Source: Cutaneotrichosporon cavernicola (taxonomy: Eukaryota > Basidiomycota > Tremellomycetes > Trichosporonales > Trichosporonaceae). From it: DNA of 64,000 nucleotides. Shown here one piece after another: positions 32,429 to 43,366 of this stretch; the stretch's first letter is position 1; each line of letters opens with the position of its first letter. The notes under the pieces are model-generated. The model was not told where the DNA came from, did not search any database, and worked only from the letters and a program-made list of their open reading frames with translations. Location: NCBI RefSeq assembly GCF_030864355.1, contig NC_083398.1, positions 930,001-994,000 of the forward strand. The letters are read 5' to 3'. Both the position numbers and the translations under genes were made by a program.

Positions 32429-35400
32429 CTACGATTCGTTCACCTTGGCGTAGGCTGCTGGGTTGAGCCGGTGGTGCAAAGCCTTGATCACATAGAGCGG
32501 AAGGCTAGACACGGCCACAATGAAGGCTACCTTGGCGATGAACGTCGACGTGAGCACAAAGTGCATGTCTGAGCAGTCAGCGCAAGGTGTAAGGAGAACT
32601 GACCAAAGTACTCTGGCAAGATCCACATCGAGCCAAAGTAGATGATAGCAGTTGCAAACTCGCTCATGACCATATACTTGTGCCACGTGGTGATTTCGAG
32701 TGCGACCATGATGAGCTCGTTGAGGACGAGTGCTGTGAACGAAATGGCGACGATATGTAGGAACTCGGACTCGAAGAGGAGCAGCGAGAGGAGCATGATG
32801 GTGCCACCTTGGTAGACACTAATCGTGAGCCAGGTGAAGAATGTCCTGTAGCTAAGAGACCGGCCCTTGGTGAGCTCCTTGTACAATTCGGGGTACATGA
32901 GCGCCGTGTCCTCATTGACATCGCGATCCAGGACGAGTGAGAAGACGGGAGCCATGGTGTAGACGGTCGCGTAGCCGACCTGCAGCCATCCTTGGTACAC
33001 AGCAATGGCTGGGGTCAGGACGAGTAGTTACAGGTAAACTCACGGGCAAAGAAGAAGATGGAGCTGAAGACGGCCTGAATGACGGCAATGATCAGACCGC
33101 GGTGAATGACGAACTGTGAGAGCTTTGCGGAGCGCTTGTACGAGTTCCGCCCGTGCCAGAGAAGGAGTTGTGTGAGGTAGGAGAACTGGTTGATCGAAAA
33201 GTCTGCAGCGAGAGACGCCTGCTTGCCTTCTTTACCGACGATGCCAACACCTTGCATTAGCAACGAGACGGTTTCGCGTACTCACCAACATCGGCAGCCT
33301 GGATCATGCTAACGTCATTCCCTCCGTCACCGATGCAGCAGACAGTCTTCTTACTGAACTCGCGGATCAGTCGCGCGACGTCCGCCTTTTGGGTCGGCGA
33401 ACACCGGCAGGCGACAACTGCTGGTAGTTGAGTGGCCAACAAGACGAATTCGGCACTGAACGAGTCCAAGCAGAGCTGGAGAGACTCGCCGTCGATAACG
33501 AGGCAGCAGTCAAGCTTGGCCTGGAGAAAGTCGAGCATGTCACGGACTTGATTTGGTGATTGGACTGCCGTCAGATCACGTTTTGACTTGCACACACGCT
33601 TTGCAACCTGGTGAATGTACTGGTTGCGTGAGACCAGCTTACTGGACACTGCAATGCTGGTGGCCGTCTCAATCTTGTCGCCGGTCAACATCCAGATCTT
33701 TAAGCCGGCGTTTCGCATGAGCTCAAGGGTCGGCTTGACATCGTCCTGCAGTTTGTCCTCCACACCGGTCAAGGCCAACAGCTCTAGGTCCGATTCAAGA
33801 TACTCCTGGACAACAGTGCGCATGGCGTCCGTCCGCTCGTCGCCAGCCACAAGCTGTGCCTCCCTGTACTTCGAGTCGAATGCGGCATAACTCTCATTGG
33901 ACAGGCGCTTACGACCAACAACAAGAGTGCGGAGGCCCTCGCGGGCCATATTTCCGGTCTCTTCGTCGAGCCAGTCGTTCTTCTGAACGATTTTGGACAT
34001 GACAACATCCGCTCCCTTCTGAACGAAGGTCGTGATGCCTGTGGCCCTGTCCCGGATGATGATACCCATGCGTTTTGACTCGGACGTGAACGGGAAGACC
34101 GCAAGAATGTCGAACGCCAAGATCTGGCCTGACCTCGTCTTCAAGGTCATGCTCGTCCGGTCCCGTGAAGCTAGTCTCACCCCGACCGTCTCGGTCCACT
34201 CGACAATGGCAACCTCATCCGGCGACGATGCCTGGTAGGTCACTGTCCCGTCGTCGTTGGTCACAGGTGTCACCTGCACGATAAGCCTATGTACGCACCA
34301 CACCTACGTTGTGACACGTCGCCAGTGCCATCACAGCGTCCTTGACGCGAGTGGAGATGTCGCGGCGGCTGCGCGGCAAGACACCAGAACCAACTGAGCC
34401 CTGTCGCTTTTCTGGAAGTTAGCTTGATCCGCGACAGCAACTCACGAGGTTGTTCCCCAAGCGCCTGCGACAGGAGATGGGCAACCTCATCCATAGACTC
34501 CCACGTGAAGACGACCGTTCCCATGTGGAGTTTCTTCATCTCCATTTCTAGGCGTCAGCGTTTGAATCCCTAGAGACTCACCGTTGCGAGTCAGTGTGCC
34601 TGTCTTGTCCGTCAAGAGATACTCAATTCTGCCCAACTCTTCCGGAAGAGTGCTCGTGCGGACAATCGTTCCCGGGATCTCGCAGTCGGTTTGGATGTGA
34701 TGCGTGTAAACAGTTTTGGCCATGTCGAGGTTGACGCGCAGGCTGCATCGTTAGCGATACAGCCATCGTCAGACGCTCACCTGATGGGGATGATGGAGGA
34801 GAACAAGATTAGGAACCGGAAGACGTAGATGTACCACTGTCCCCGGAACCCATTAAGTGCGACAAGGAAAACCGACAGCGCAAAGGTGACAGTGCAGAGG
34901 ATCTGAGGTAAGCCCGGCCGCCGACACCACACGCACCTTGGCCATCTTGTTGACTTCCTTCTCCAGAGAGCCCATTTTCGTCTCCGGCTCGCTTGTGTTG
35001 AGAACAGCCCGCGTGTCCCTACCAGTGTAGACGACTAGTCCAACGGCAGAACCAGCAGCGAGGACGGTGTTAGCCCACAGGACGTTCTCCACGGAAAGAG
35101 GGATCGATGTCTCCATCTGCAGGCCTGGATCTGTGGAACGGAGAGTCAGGACGCCGTAGAAGCTGTGGATGTCCTTGATGGGCGGGTCCGCTGCTGATAA
35201 GTTGTGCAGTCCACAGATTGCTCACCAAAAAGATTGCCCTCTATCCCTCCGACGCCTTTCTCTCCGAGTCGCTGAGTCTCGCCCACGGCGGCCCTGAGCT
35301 TCCAGTCCGTCTCGCCGTCAAGCTGGTCGGTACGGATGAAGCAGGTGCCCTCCTCCTCGCTTGTCGTCAAGAGGACTATGTCGGACGGAACCCTTTGGTT

Positions 35401-36178
35401 CTTCTCTAGCAGAACCATGTCGCCGACCTTGATCCCAGAAGACGGCGTCAATCTAGTCTGAGGTCTGGGGAGGTCATAGGCGGGAGGGTTGGACTCGTCA
35501 ACCGAGTCGTGAGGAAGAAGAACCAGGTAGCGCGTTGAGTTGGCTTCACGATCACGCTGGTACCGACAGTAGTCGTCGTACGCCTCCTTGCCCATAGTGA
35601 CCGCGAGGACAAAAGCGAGAGGGGCAACATATGTGACGATGTAACCTGTGGTGAGTCAACACTCGAGCTGCAGAACGCACCAATCTTCAACGCCGGGACG
35701 AATTGGCTTAGCGCGACGACGAGGAAATAGAAGTTGAAGAAGAACTTGAACTGCTCATAGAAGACAACTGGTAGGAAGGAGATAACAGAGTACTTCTGGT
35801 TTCGTATCAAGTTTGGAGGAAACTGGGATCGGGCACCTACGGCTATCAGCTCGTGTCACTTTCCTTCTATCCTACCTTGGGCCGGCAGCTGGATCGTTCG
35901 CGAGCTGTTTTTTGACGTCACGTTGCCTTTTCCAGACTTCGGATCCTAGTACGGTCAGCAGCGCAGCGGTGTCCACCTGCTTGATGTTGAAACGCGAACC
36001 GGTCATCGCGTTCATCTCCTCTCAGAAGGGCCTCAGATTCGTCAGCGCCGATCTGATCCCACCCAGTTTCTGCGTCGTCAGAGCCATGGGCCATGATGTC
36101 GTTGGTGCTGCCCCTTTGGCCGGACAAAGAGAAGGTAGTGAGCGCAATGTCGTTATCCGGTCCACGTTGTGAGGGCAT
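32429..36178 (-). CDS. NEO1: P4-ATPase phospholipid flippase NEO1/ATP9
   Basis: Aminophospholipid flippase of Golgi/endosome membranes, Neo1/ATP9 branch. Thirteen exons on the minus strand (36178-35977, 35926-35876, 35836-35681, 35645-35226, 35190-34937, 34902-34781, 34742-34582, 34547-34446, 34411-34308, 34273-33286, 33250-33044, 33008-32604, 32568-32429) give 1103 aa. Landmarks are [32 protein letters not shown], the actuator [12 protein letters not shown], the phosphorylation site [40 protein letters not shown] and [10 protein letters not shown], all close to yeast Neo1. The end, PAAYAKV, matches Neo1 PPSYAKV. The boundary between exons 1 and 2 is uncertain, because several splice choices reach the frame of [10 protein letters not shown]. 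The first 65 residues are acidic and cytosolic. Confidence 0.94.
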
Positions 36179-36827
36179 CGATGCCAAGCTCTCCGGGATC
36201 GGAGGAACACGTGTGACAGCTTGTCCGCACTAGGAGTCAGAAGGTTGAGAGACGCGCCTGGGTTTGATAAATAATAAAAGATGGTAGAATGGCTTTGGCA
36301 ATCTAACGACTTGGACGAGTGAGTGGATGGATATGGGTATGGGTGGAGGCCACAGTGCCATAGGGGACAGACCACCTTCCTTGGATGTGTTGGGTGGCGG
36401 ATCAACTACAGATACAGTCACGTGATAATGATATTGGGTACACAATAGAAAGAGTGACGATGGCTACTAGTAGCAGTATAACTAACTGACTAATTGGGTA
36501 AAGCACACTTGGTCAATCGATCTGAAAGCAAGTAATCTATTCAGTCGTCAAGTCACATATCATCACTACGATCCATATCTCCATCAATCCATCCCAGAGA
36601 CAACCCTGCTCTCAACCTCGGAGCGTCAACTTGTTACGGCGTCGCAGTTTTTCCCCGAAGCAGCGTCGCATTGTACCCACGTCGGGGTGAGGCGACTGCA
36701 CTAAGCTGGGTCTCCCGTTCAACGTTTGTCACCAGCGTACCTCCATTGTTGACGTTAGGGACCTTCTTGCCTCCAGTTCATCGACGGAGTTGGCCAAGAG
36801 GAGTTGTCACCGAGCTCCACTTTGGCA

Positions 36828-39370
36828 ATGGCCTCCCGAACCAGATCGTCTTCTCCAGGCCGCGGCGCCGATGGCACCTCAACGCCCGCCTGGGACACCT
36901 CACAGCGGTCAACTCCGTTACAGGCCGGTCACCTCCTTCACCAGCTACACAGCAGGTCCAGCAGCGTGTCCTCACCAGCGTCGCCACGCAGTCTGAGCGA
37001 TGCTGAGCTTCCCTATCAAGACGCTCGTGCCCCAAGCACAGTGAGGTGGCTGCGGAGCAATGGCGAGAATGGGCGCGTCTCCCCCTTACATTCAAAGACT
37101 GACCCGGCCGAGTCCCTTCCAATGGAGCTTCTCATCTCGGTGCGTCCATCCGCCCTGCTCGGCTGACTGAGAGATCTTGCAATATCTCCCATCCTCGCGT
37201 GACGTCCTATCCGCCATGCTCGTGTCCAAGTCATGGTGCGTCGCGGCGTATCCTCTGATCTGGCAACGGCCTTCACTCTCCTCGATATCTCAGTTTGCGG
37301 GCTTCGTCCGCGCACTTGGCAGGGCAAATCCCCTCCTTCCGTATCCAACCACCGTGAGGAGACTGGTCTTCAACTCATTCGCTCGTCACCTTACCGATGA
37401 AGTGTTCGGGAGTATCACCGCCTGTCAGCACCTTGAGCGGCTCACACTTCCGGGTGCAACGCATTTGTCCACTGTGATCCTGCTAGAGGTGCTGGGTCAG
37501 CTTCCAGAGCTGGTCTCGATCGACTTGAGCGGGATGGATGCTGTCGACGACAATGTGGTCATGAAGATTGCGAACAGCTGCCCTCAGCTGCAAGGTCTGA
37601 ACTTATCCAAATGCAAGCGGATAGGTGACGAAGGGATTATGGTCGTGGCACAAGAGTTGTCTGCGCTTCGGCGGGTGAGTATACCGTCAGCATAGGTGCT
37701 GACTCTTACGCAGATTAAGCTTAATGGCTGCCATAGACTCACCGACCGTGCCATCGTTGCTCTGTCTCGCCACTGCCCTCATCTTTTGGAGCTCGACTTG
37801 GCTGGAGTGCCCCAGCTGACGAACGACTCGACGATCAGCATCTTTCTCAACGCAAAGTCACTCCGAGAGCTGAGGATGAACGACAACAAGACCGTGTCCG
37901 CTGGCGCCATTCCAGATCTGGAAGCCCTGTCTCGTGCCGATGACTCTACAATATTCGACAGCGTCGGCGCCTATCCGTGGTATCTGGTGGACAAGCCGTT
38001 CCCAAAGGCGTGCTCAAGGACGTCGCCCCGTCCGCCGGCGATGGACCCAGCACTAGTCCGGCCCGTCACCGTCAAGTTCGACCAGCTGCGGATTGTGGAC
38101 CTCACGAGCTGCACAGGCTTGACAGATCAGGACGTTGACCACCTTGTCTACAACGCGCCACAACTTCGCACCTTGATATTGGCCAAGTGCACCAACTTGA
38201 CCGACTTCGCCGTGGAGAGCATTTCACGACTCGGCAAGTTCCTTCACTACCTCCATCTTGGACACGTTAGGAAGTGAGTGGTGCCCATTTCCATAAGCTG
38301 ATACTCTCTAGCATCACAGACGATGCGATCTTGAGGTTGAGCAAGTCGTGCACCCGGCTGCGCTATCTTGACGTCGCGAACTGTGCCCACCTGACAGACG
38401 CGAGCGTCATCGCCTTGGCAACCAGCCTCCCGAAGCTGCGCCGGATTGGCCTGGTCAAGGTGCGTCAATGTGTGCGGACCGAACTAACCTTACAGGTGAC
38501 CAATGTGACCGACAAGGGCATCCTCCCTCTCGGCGAACGCGGCGCTACGCTTGAGCGTATCCACCTCTCCTACTGCGAGAAGATCACAGTCAGGGCGATC
38601 GTCGAGCTGCTCAACAAGCTGCCCCTTCTAACACATCTTAGCTTGACCGGCATCAACTGCTTCAAGGTGCCAGAGCTGCAGCAGTTCTGTCGCGCAGCGC
38701 CCGAGGTGGGTCACGTCTGCAAGCCCTTCGCTCACTACAGAACTTTACGATTCACCAACGCGCCTCGTTTTGCGTGTTCTCAGGCTCAGGCGTGGCCTCG
38801 CTGCGCAACTACCTTAATGCTCAGGCGGTAGGAAGCGACGGTCCGGAGGGAACCTCGGCTCGCGGAGGCTCAGGCCCATCTTCCTCATCAATCGTACTTG
38901 CTGGCCCGCCCGTGTCCTCGACTGCCGCTCAGTGGATTGGCGTGCAAGATCGCAGATTCGTCGAAGACCCGGCCACAGAAAGCTCGTCGAGAGAGGGGAC
39001 GCGGCATCGAGCGCTTAGGCCCAATCCGACATCAAGACACGATCCCGAGATGCTGAATCTGGTACGCGAGTTTGTTGGCACGTCGATGAGTAACGACACT
39101 GGCCACGTCCACGATGACTACCCCAGCGACAGCCTGCCTGGCACGTCTCGTTCCCAGCCGACCAGTTCTGTGCGAATGGACATCCCTTCCTCCAGTCTCA
39201 TACCCAGTCAAGGTCAGATTGGCGTCGGTCGACAGAATGAAACAGAGAGACTCAATAGCAACGAGATCATCCGTGCTCAAGCTCGTTCGCAGGACCCGCC
39301 GCAGAATCAACCCCACGATTGCGTAAACCCAAGCTCGAGCAGAGGCCGTCGTTCGAGCAGAGCAGATTAG
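36828..39370 (+). CDS. GRR1: GRR1-like F-box/leucine-rich repeat protein
   Basis: SCF ubiquitin ligase receptor of the Grr1 type, which in yeast couples glucose sensing and G1 cyclin turnover. Six exons (36828-37139, 37174-37674, 37714-38273, 38312-38459, 38496-38705, 38741-39370) give 786 aa. The F-box, LPMELLISILQYLPSS then AMLVSKSWCVAAYPLIW, begins near residue 98 and spans the first intron. Leucine-rich repeats follow (LVSIDLSGMDAVDD, LQGLNLSKCKRIGDEG, LLELDLAGVPQLTND, LRTLILAKCTNLTD, LRYLDVANCAHLTDAS). After the repeats comes SFCVFSGSGVASLRNYL, a block characteristic of fungal Grr1 and produced only by splicing. The last 190 residues are low-complexity. The start is the first ATG of a Ser/Arg-rich leader and is uncertain. 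Confidence 0.8.
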
Positions 39371-39672
39371 AAGCATTAGCACGACACCTTCTCCGTTGAG
39401 CGACATCCAGGATGATACCCAACCCCGCGGCCGTCTGGCCTCCTGTAGTACTACACCAATGTTACCCATAGCTTAGTAGATGTGAATCGTGTATGTCAAC
39501 CCTGTCACACCACGAAGTAGGCCACAGTTGATATCGGTTTTACAGAGGGATAAGGCGAGCGGATCTGGCAAGCGACAGAAACGACCAACTTTCAAGTCTA
39601 AATCATAGCACAACACGTTCAACCCTTGACCCTGCTATATCAGCTGCGTCACTTGATTACTCTAAAGCAGAC
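39371..39672. other. Convergent intergenic region
   Basis: Three hundred bases between the convergent GRR1-like and synaptobrevin genes; probably both 3' UTRs. Nothing else seen. Confidence 0.5.
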
Positions 39673-40230
39673 TTACGCCTTGACGATAGGGACGACGATA
39701 ATGACAATGAGGACACAGATGCCAATGCCAATGATGACGCGCATCTTCATGTCCTTCCACCTGGGCGACGTCAGTGCGGCACAGCAGCTCCAACACGAGT
39801 CGTACGTACCACATCTGCTTCCTAACGCGACTAGCACCACGCCGGAACCCCTGGGCCGAGACAGCGAGGTTATCTGGACATCAGCGCTACTCAGCACCAA
39901 GCATCGCGCAATCACGGTCACTCACCAGTCTTGTCCTGAAGGGTATCGAGGCGCTCGCCGCGCTCGGCGACCTTGGTAATGTTCTGGTGCATAATGTCGA
40001 CGGTCGAGTCGATCTGCGCTTGGATGTCCGCAATCTCCGGCGTGAGCGCGTGTCCACACATCGCCCTTTCAACCCCCCTTTGCCATAAGATCTCACCTTC
40101 TGGTTCTGGGGGTGGCCGCCACCGCCGGAAGAGGGGCCAGCGCCGCTGGAACCAGCGGGAATGTACGGGTCGTAGGGCTCAGACGACCTGTTGTCAGCTA
40201 CGCGTAGCTACGCGTCAGAGTGGCGCACAT
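39673..40230 (-). CDS. SNC1: Synaptobrevin/VAMP v-SNARE, SNC1/SNC2 type
   Basis: R-SNARE of exocytic and endosomal vesicles. Five coding exons on the minus strand (40230-40229, 40187-40097, 40034-39926, 39873-39810, 39760-39673) give 117 aa. The protein starts [13 protein letters not shown], carries a complete SNARE helix from [15 protein letters not shown] through [20 protein letters not shown] and [18 protein letters not shown], with the zero-layer Arg in VAERGERL, and ends with one membrane span ([18 protein letters not shown]). The initiator is AT in exon 1 joined to G of exon 2. The unspliced reading starts MCATLT and stops after ten codons, so translation of the SNARE depends on removing intron 1. 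Two ACGCGT cores lie inside that intron. Confidence 0.9.
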
Positions 40231-40996
40231 TGTGGCTAGTTTTGGAGGAAGGTAAGGGGTACGCGGTCCGGGCGGGGACGTGGAGCGAGGACAAGAAGTG
40301 ACAATGTCCGGGATTCACGAGGTAGCTGGACGATGAGGTATCGGCGACGACGACGAGGTTGATAAGGGGGGGAAGGGGATGTTTGTTGATAGAGAAGAAG
40401 TAGATGTTGATGGTGTGAATTGCAGTGCAAAGGTCGACACGACGTTGTGTGGCGGCGCGGCTGAGCGAGCGGGTGGGCGGACGGCCAGTGTTCGCGAGCG
40501 GTGCAAGCGGGATCAAATTCAAGAAGGGGGTTCCCTTCCCATGATGCACATTCCAAACACGTCGTCAGATACGCCAGGCTAAGACACGCCCCCCCTCCCC
40601 GATATGAAGTATGCCCACTTGTCTCTGCTCTGCTTGACACATCAAGCATTTTGCCTGCATTACTTAGCTGGCCATGGGGTTAGCAAAGGCAGTCTTCAAT
40701 TCAAACACGCTAGACAGCTATGCAAACGATGACAAGTGACGAGTCGTTTGGTGGGATTTTTGTGTGACATACGTGGATCGCAGGTGCGCAGCTTTGGAGC
40801 TCAATCCAATCATTCGGTACATGTGACCCCATAATCAGATGGATTACCCTGGAGAATATGCTTCCGGTGTTGGAGCCCCACGGTTTATTTGGCTCCAACA
40901 AGTATACACTCAACCGAGCTAACTAGGATTCAACCCCCTTGCCTCCATTCTCGACATGCATCACCATCCTCTCCCACTACATCATCTCGTACAATA
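40231..40996. other. Divergent promoter region between SNC1 and HUS1
   Basis: About 770 bases with pyrimidine/purine-rich tracts and no convincing gene; frames here antisense to the SNC1 leader show no family resemblance. Confidence 0.45.
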
Positions 40997-42265
40997 ATGC
41001 GGTTCAGGACGCGCATTTCCAACGTCGCTTTATTACACAGTGAGCTCTACTGAATCTTAACGCCTTAACGCGCGTCGCTGACCTGAGAAATCGTCCGTTC
41101 CCTCGCTGCGCTCGCCAAGGTATGCGTCGTGCGCCTGAGTCCAGATTCGGTGCATTTCATCGTACCGGGGAACGAGGGGAGAGACGGCGTGCAGGTGTGG
41201 TCGTGAGTTTTCCTGCCGGGTGTGGAGATACTGATGACAGCCAAGTCAAAGTGGTTGGTTTGGCAATCTACGCGCCGCTGACTTAGCCCACGCTCTTCGA
41301 CCACTTCCGCATCGAGTCGAACAACAACAATGAGATCTGGCTCGAGGTCAACCTCGACGCGCTGCTCAAGGTCTTGCGCAGCGCCGACACTTCCAGTGCA
41401 GCTACACAGCACGGCAGAGCTGACAGCAGGCGGGATTGCGAACGGTGGGCGCGGCGGCAACACCACCCTGTCGGATGCAGACGTGATGGTCAAGCTCAAC
41501 AAGCTCGACGGCCGGCCTGTGTGGACTTTTGAGATATCCGGAAGAGTCAGCTTTAGAAATCAACAGTGGCCGCGGACTCTGACCGCAGACTCCTCAAGGC
41601 AATCCAATCACCATTACGCACAACGTTACCGTCCACATCATCTCGTCGCGGCGGCAAAAGGAACTTACTGAGCCGTTGTGTCCGCCTCCAGATGTGAGTA
41701 GTCCGCCCTTATCCCCTCACGCCAGATCCATCTGGTGTTACCTAACCTGTCGGAGCTCAAAACAATCGTCTCGCGCCTTGGACACCTCGCGGAGGACGTC
41801 ACTCTCGCTGCCAACCATGTGAGTTCATCGGACCAGGGCGCCCAGCTTGGCTGACCGCACAGAATGGGCAGCTGGACCTGCGCGTCAAGGCGAACGGCGT
41901 CCAGATGAGCACGACCTGGAACAATCTCCGTATCCCAACTACTGGTGCGTCCACTGCTAGCCCAAACTGACCGCAGCCGACGCCGAGGATACAGATCCTC
42001 ATCCACCAGAACAGATGTTCAGCACTACCATCTCCATCCGCGGGTTCCAGAAGTTCCTGACAAGCCATTATGTCAGCGGTGTGGCCATTGCCTGTTAGTG
42101 TAGCTCGCTGTACGCACTGAACCCCTAGGCATCTGTGAAGGTCACTGCGTGATCGCGTATGTCTACATCGGTGAGTACTGCCGCAGAAGATGCTGACCAG
42201 GAGGCGAGATTGACGAGGCTGGAGGTGTCCTAACGTTCTTCCTCCCAGCAAAGAACGTCGACTGA
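40997..42265 (+). CDS. HUS1: Checkpoint clamp subunit HUS1
   Basis: Subunit of the 9-1-1 DNA-damage checkpoint clamp (RAD9-RAD1-HUS1). Eleven exons (40997-41039, 41088-41202, 41241-41250, 41287-41395, 41427-41545, 41589-41693, 41726-41818, 41863-41944, 41977-42093, 42129-42170, 42201-42265) give 299 aa, within the usual range of about 280-300. It starts MRFRTRISNVALLH, then KVCVVRLSPDSVHFI, VWSQVKPTLFDHFRIES, NNNNEIWLEVNLDALLK, VMVKLNKLDGRPVWTFEI, ITHNVTVHIISSRR, and ends VLTFFLPAKNVD, matching the fold order of HUS1. The third exon is only 10 nt and supplies the QVK of VWSQVK; without it the flanking exons are out of frame. All eleven junctions preserve frame. Introns take up 369 of the 1269 bases. 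Confidence 0.9.
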
Positions 42266-42391
42266 GTGATAGACCGCATAGATTCACTCCTCTACAGGGG
42301 GAGGGGAAGCATATGGCTAGAGTATCTGGGTTACTGTAGGAGCGATGGGCGGTGGTGGCGCCGGGTTTGAGACTAAATCATGTGTATCAGC

Positions 42392-42429
42392 CGTGTCCGT
42401 GTCCGTGTCCGTGCCCGTGTCCGTGTCAT
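42392..42429. repeat. Tandem GTGTCC hexamers
   Basis: Six or so copies of GTGTCC/GTGCCC just downstream of HUS1, in its presumed 3' UTR. Confidence 0.75.
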
Positions 42430-42643
42430 GTACTGCTCTGCTTTGTCCTCTGGGTACGTCTGCTAATGTTTACATTGCAACCTCTTTTCTACAATGCACG
42501 ACGTGGCTGAGGTGAGGAAAGGCACAAACACGTCTGGTCCAACAATCTGGCAAGCTGCCGATCTGGCGCACAAATGAAATGACGTCGGATCGAGATTTCG
42601 GATGCAGCTCCATGGCTCTTGTTGACAATTGACACTCCACACT

Positions 42644-42682
42644 CCGCACTCTTCCACTCTTCCACTCTTCCACTCTTCCACC
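42644..42682. repeat. Tandem ACTCTTCC octamers
   Basis: About four copies of ACTCTTCC immediately before the ATG of the next gene, forming a pyrimidine-rich leader. Confidence 0.75.
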
Positions 42683-43317
42683 ATGCATCGGCCATCCGAT
42701 TACCCATCCACCCTTCTCTGGCTTCTGGACGAGGTGAACTCGTCTCGCGAGCTCGCCAACGCTAACCTAAGACACATGTAACCGTGACTGCAGCAACAGC
42801 CCTCGCGATCCTGTGGACGCAAAGCGCGCATTGCGCTTACTTTGCAGCTGGTGCCCTCGGGAGTACCGTCGTTAGTGAGTACACCTGCCCGCCCACTCAC
42901 ACCACGTTAACACCTCCAGCACGCATAATCAAGCGGGCGATCCAACAACCGCGGCCTCCTCCGCCCCCGCCTAGCACTAAGCCTGCGCCAGTGCGTCCAA
43001 AGCGGACCTATGGCATGCCCTCAACCCACTCTACTGCCCTCGGCTTCTACTTTGCGTACATGTGGCCTCTACTGCCCTTGATCAGTAGCACCATGTGGGG
43101 AGAGCGCGCAGCTGTGACGACTATCACGGTGCTCACGCTCTGGAGCCGAGTCGAGCTGGGATACCACACCGTGCCGCAGGTCGTGGTTGGCACGACGGTT
43201 GGCGTGATCTGCGCTGCGGCGTGGAAGGTGTTGTGGGAGTCCAACCCCGCGATCGAGATGCAGCTGCAGTCATTGATGGACACTGTGCGCGACAGGGCCC
43301 TCTCGCTCTTCTTCTGA
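42683..43317 (+). CDS. CAX4: Dolichyl-diphosphatase-like PAP2 phosphatase
   Basis: Integral membrane phosphatase of the PAP2 superfamily, most like the ER-lumenal dolichyl pyrophosphate phosphatase (CAX4/DOLPP1) that recycles the lipid carrier of N-glycosylation. Three exons (42683-42733, 42772-42874, 42920-43317) give 183 aa. The three catalytic motifs are present in order: KRAIQQPRP (KxxxxxxRP), YGMPSTHS (PSxHS) and SRVELGYHT (SRx5H). Splicing of the first intron creates LLDETHVTVTA, like the LDLTHV segment of the family. Four hydrophobic stretches are visible. It is shorter than yeast Cax4 (239 aa), mainly at the C-terminus. Another lipid-phosphate substrate cannot be excluded. Confidence 0.8.
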
Positions 43318-43366
43318 TAGATGTTACATGCAATGGAATAGACTACACATGATGAACTTCTGACAA

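Noticed and set aside
40200..40215. Two ACGCGT cores as an MCB-type control of HUS1
   Set aside because: They lie inside the first intron of the divergent SNC gene, almost 800 bases from HUS1, and overlap a simple CTACGCGTAG repeat; position argues against a HUS1 promoter role.
42392..42429. Short regularly spaced repeats resembling an array
   Set aside because: Contiguous hexamers without spacers; a microsatellite, not a CRISPR array, and the genome is eukaryotic.
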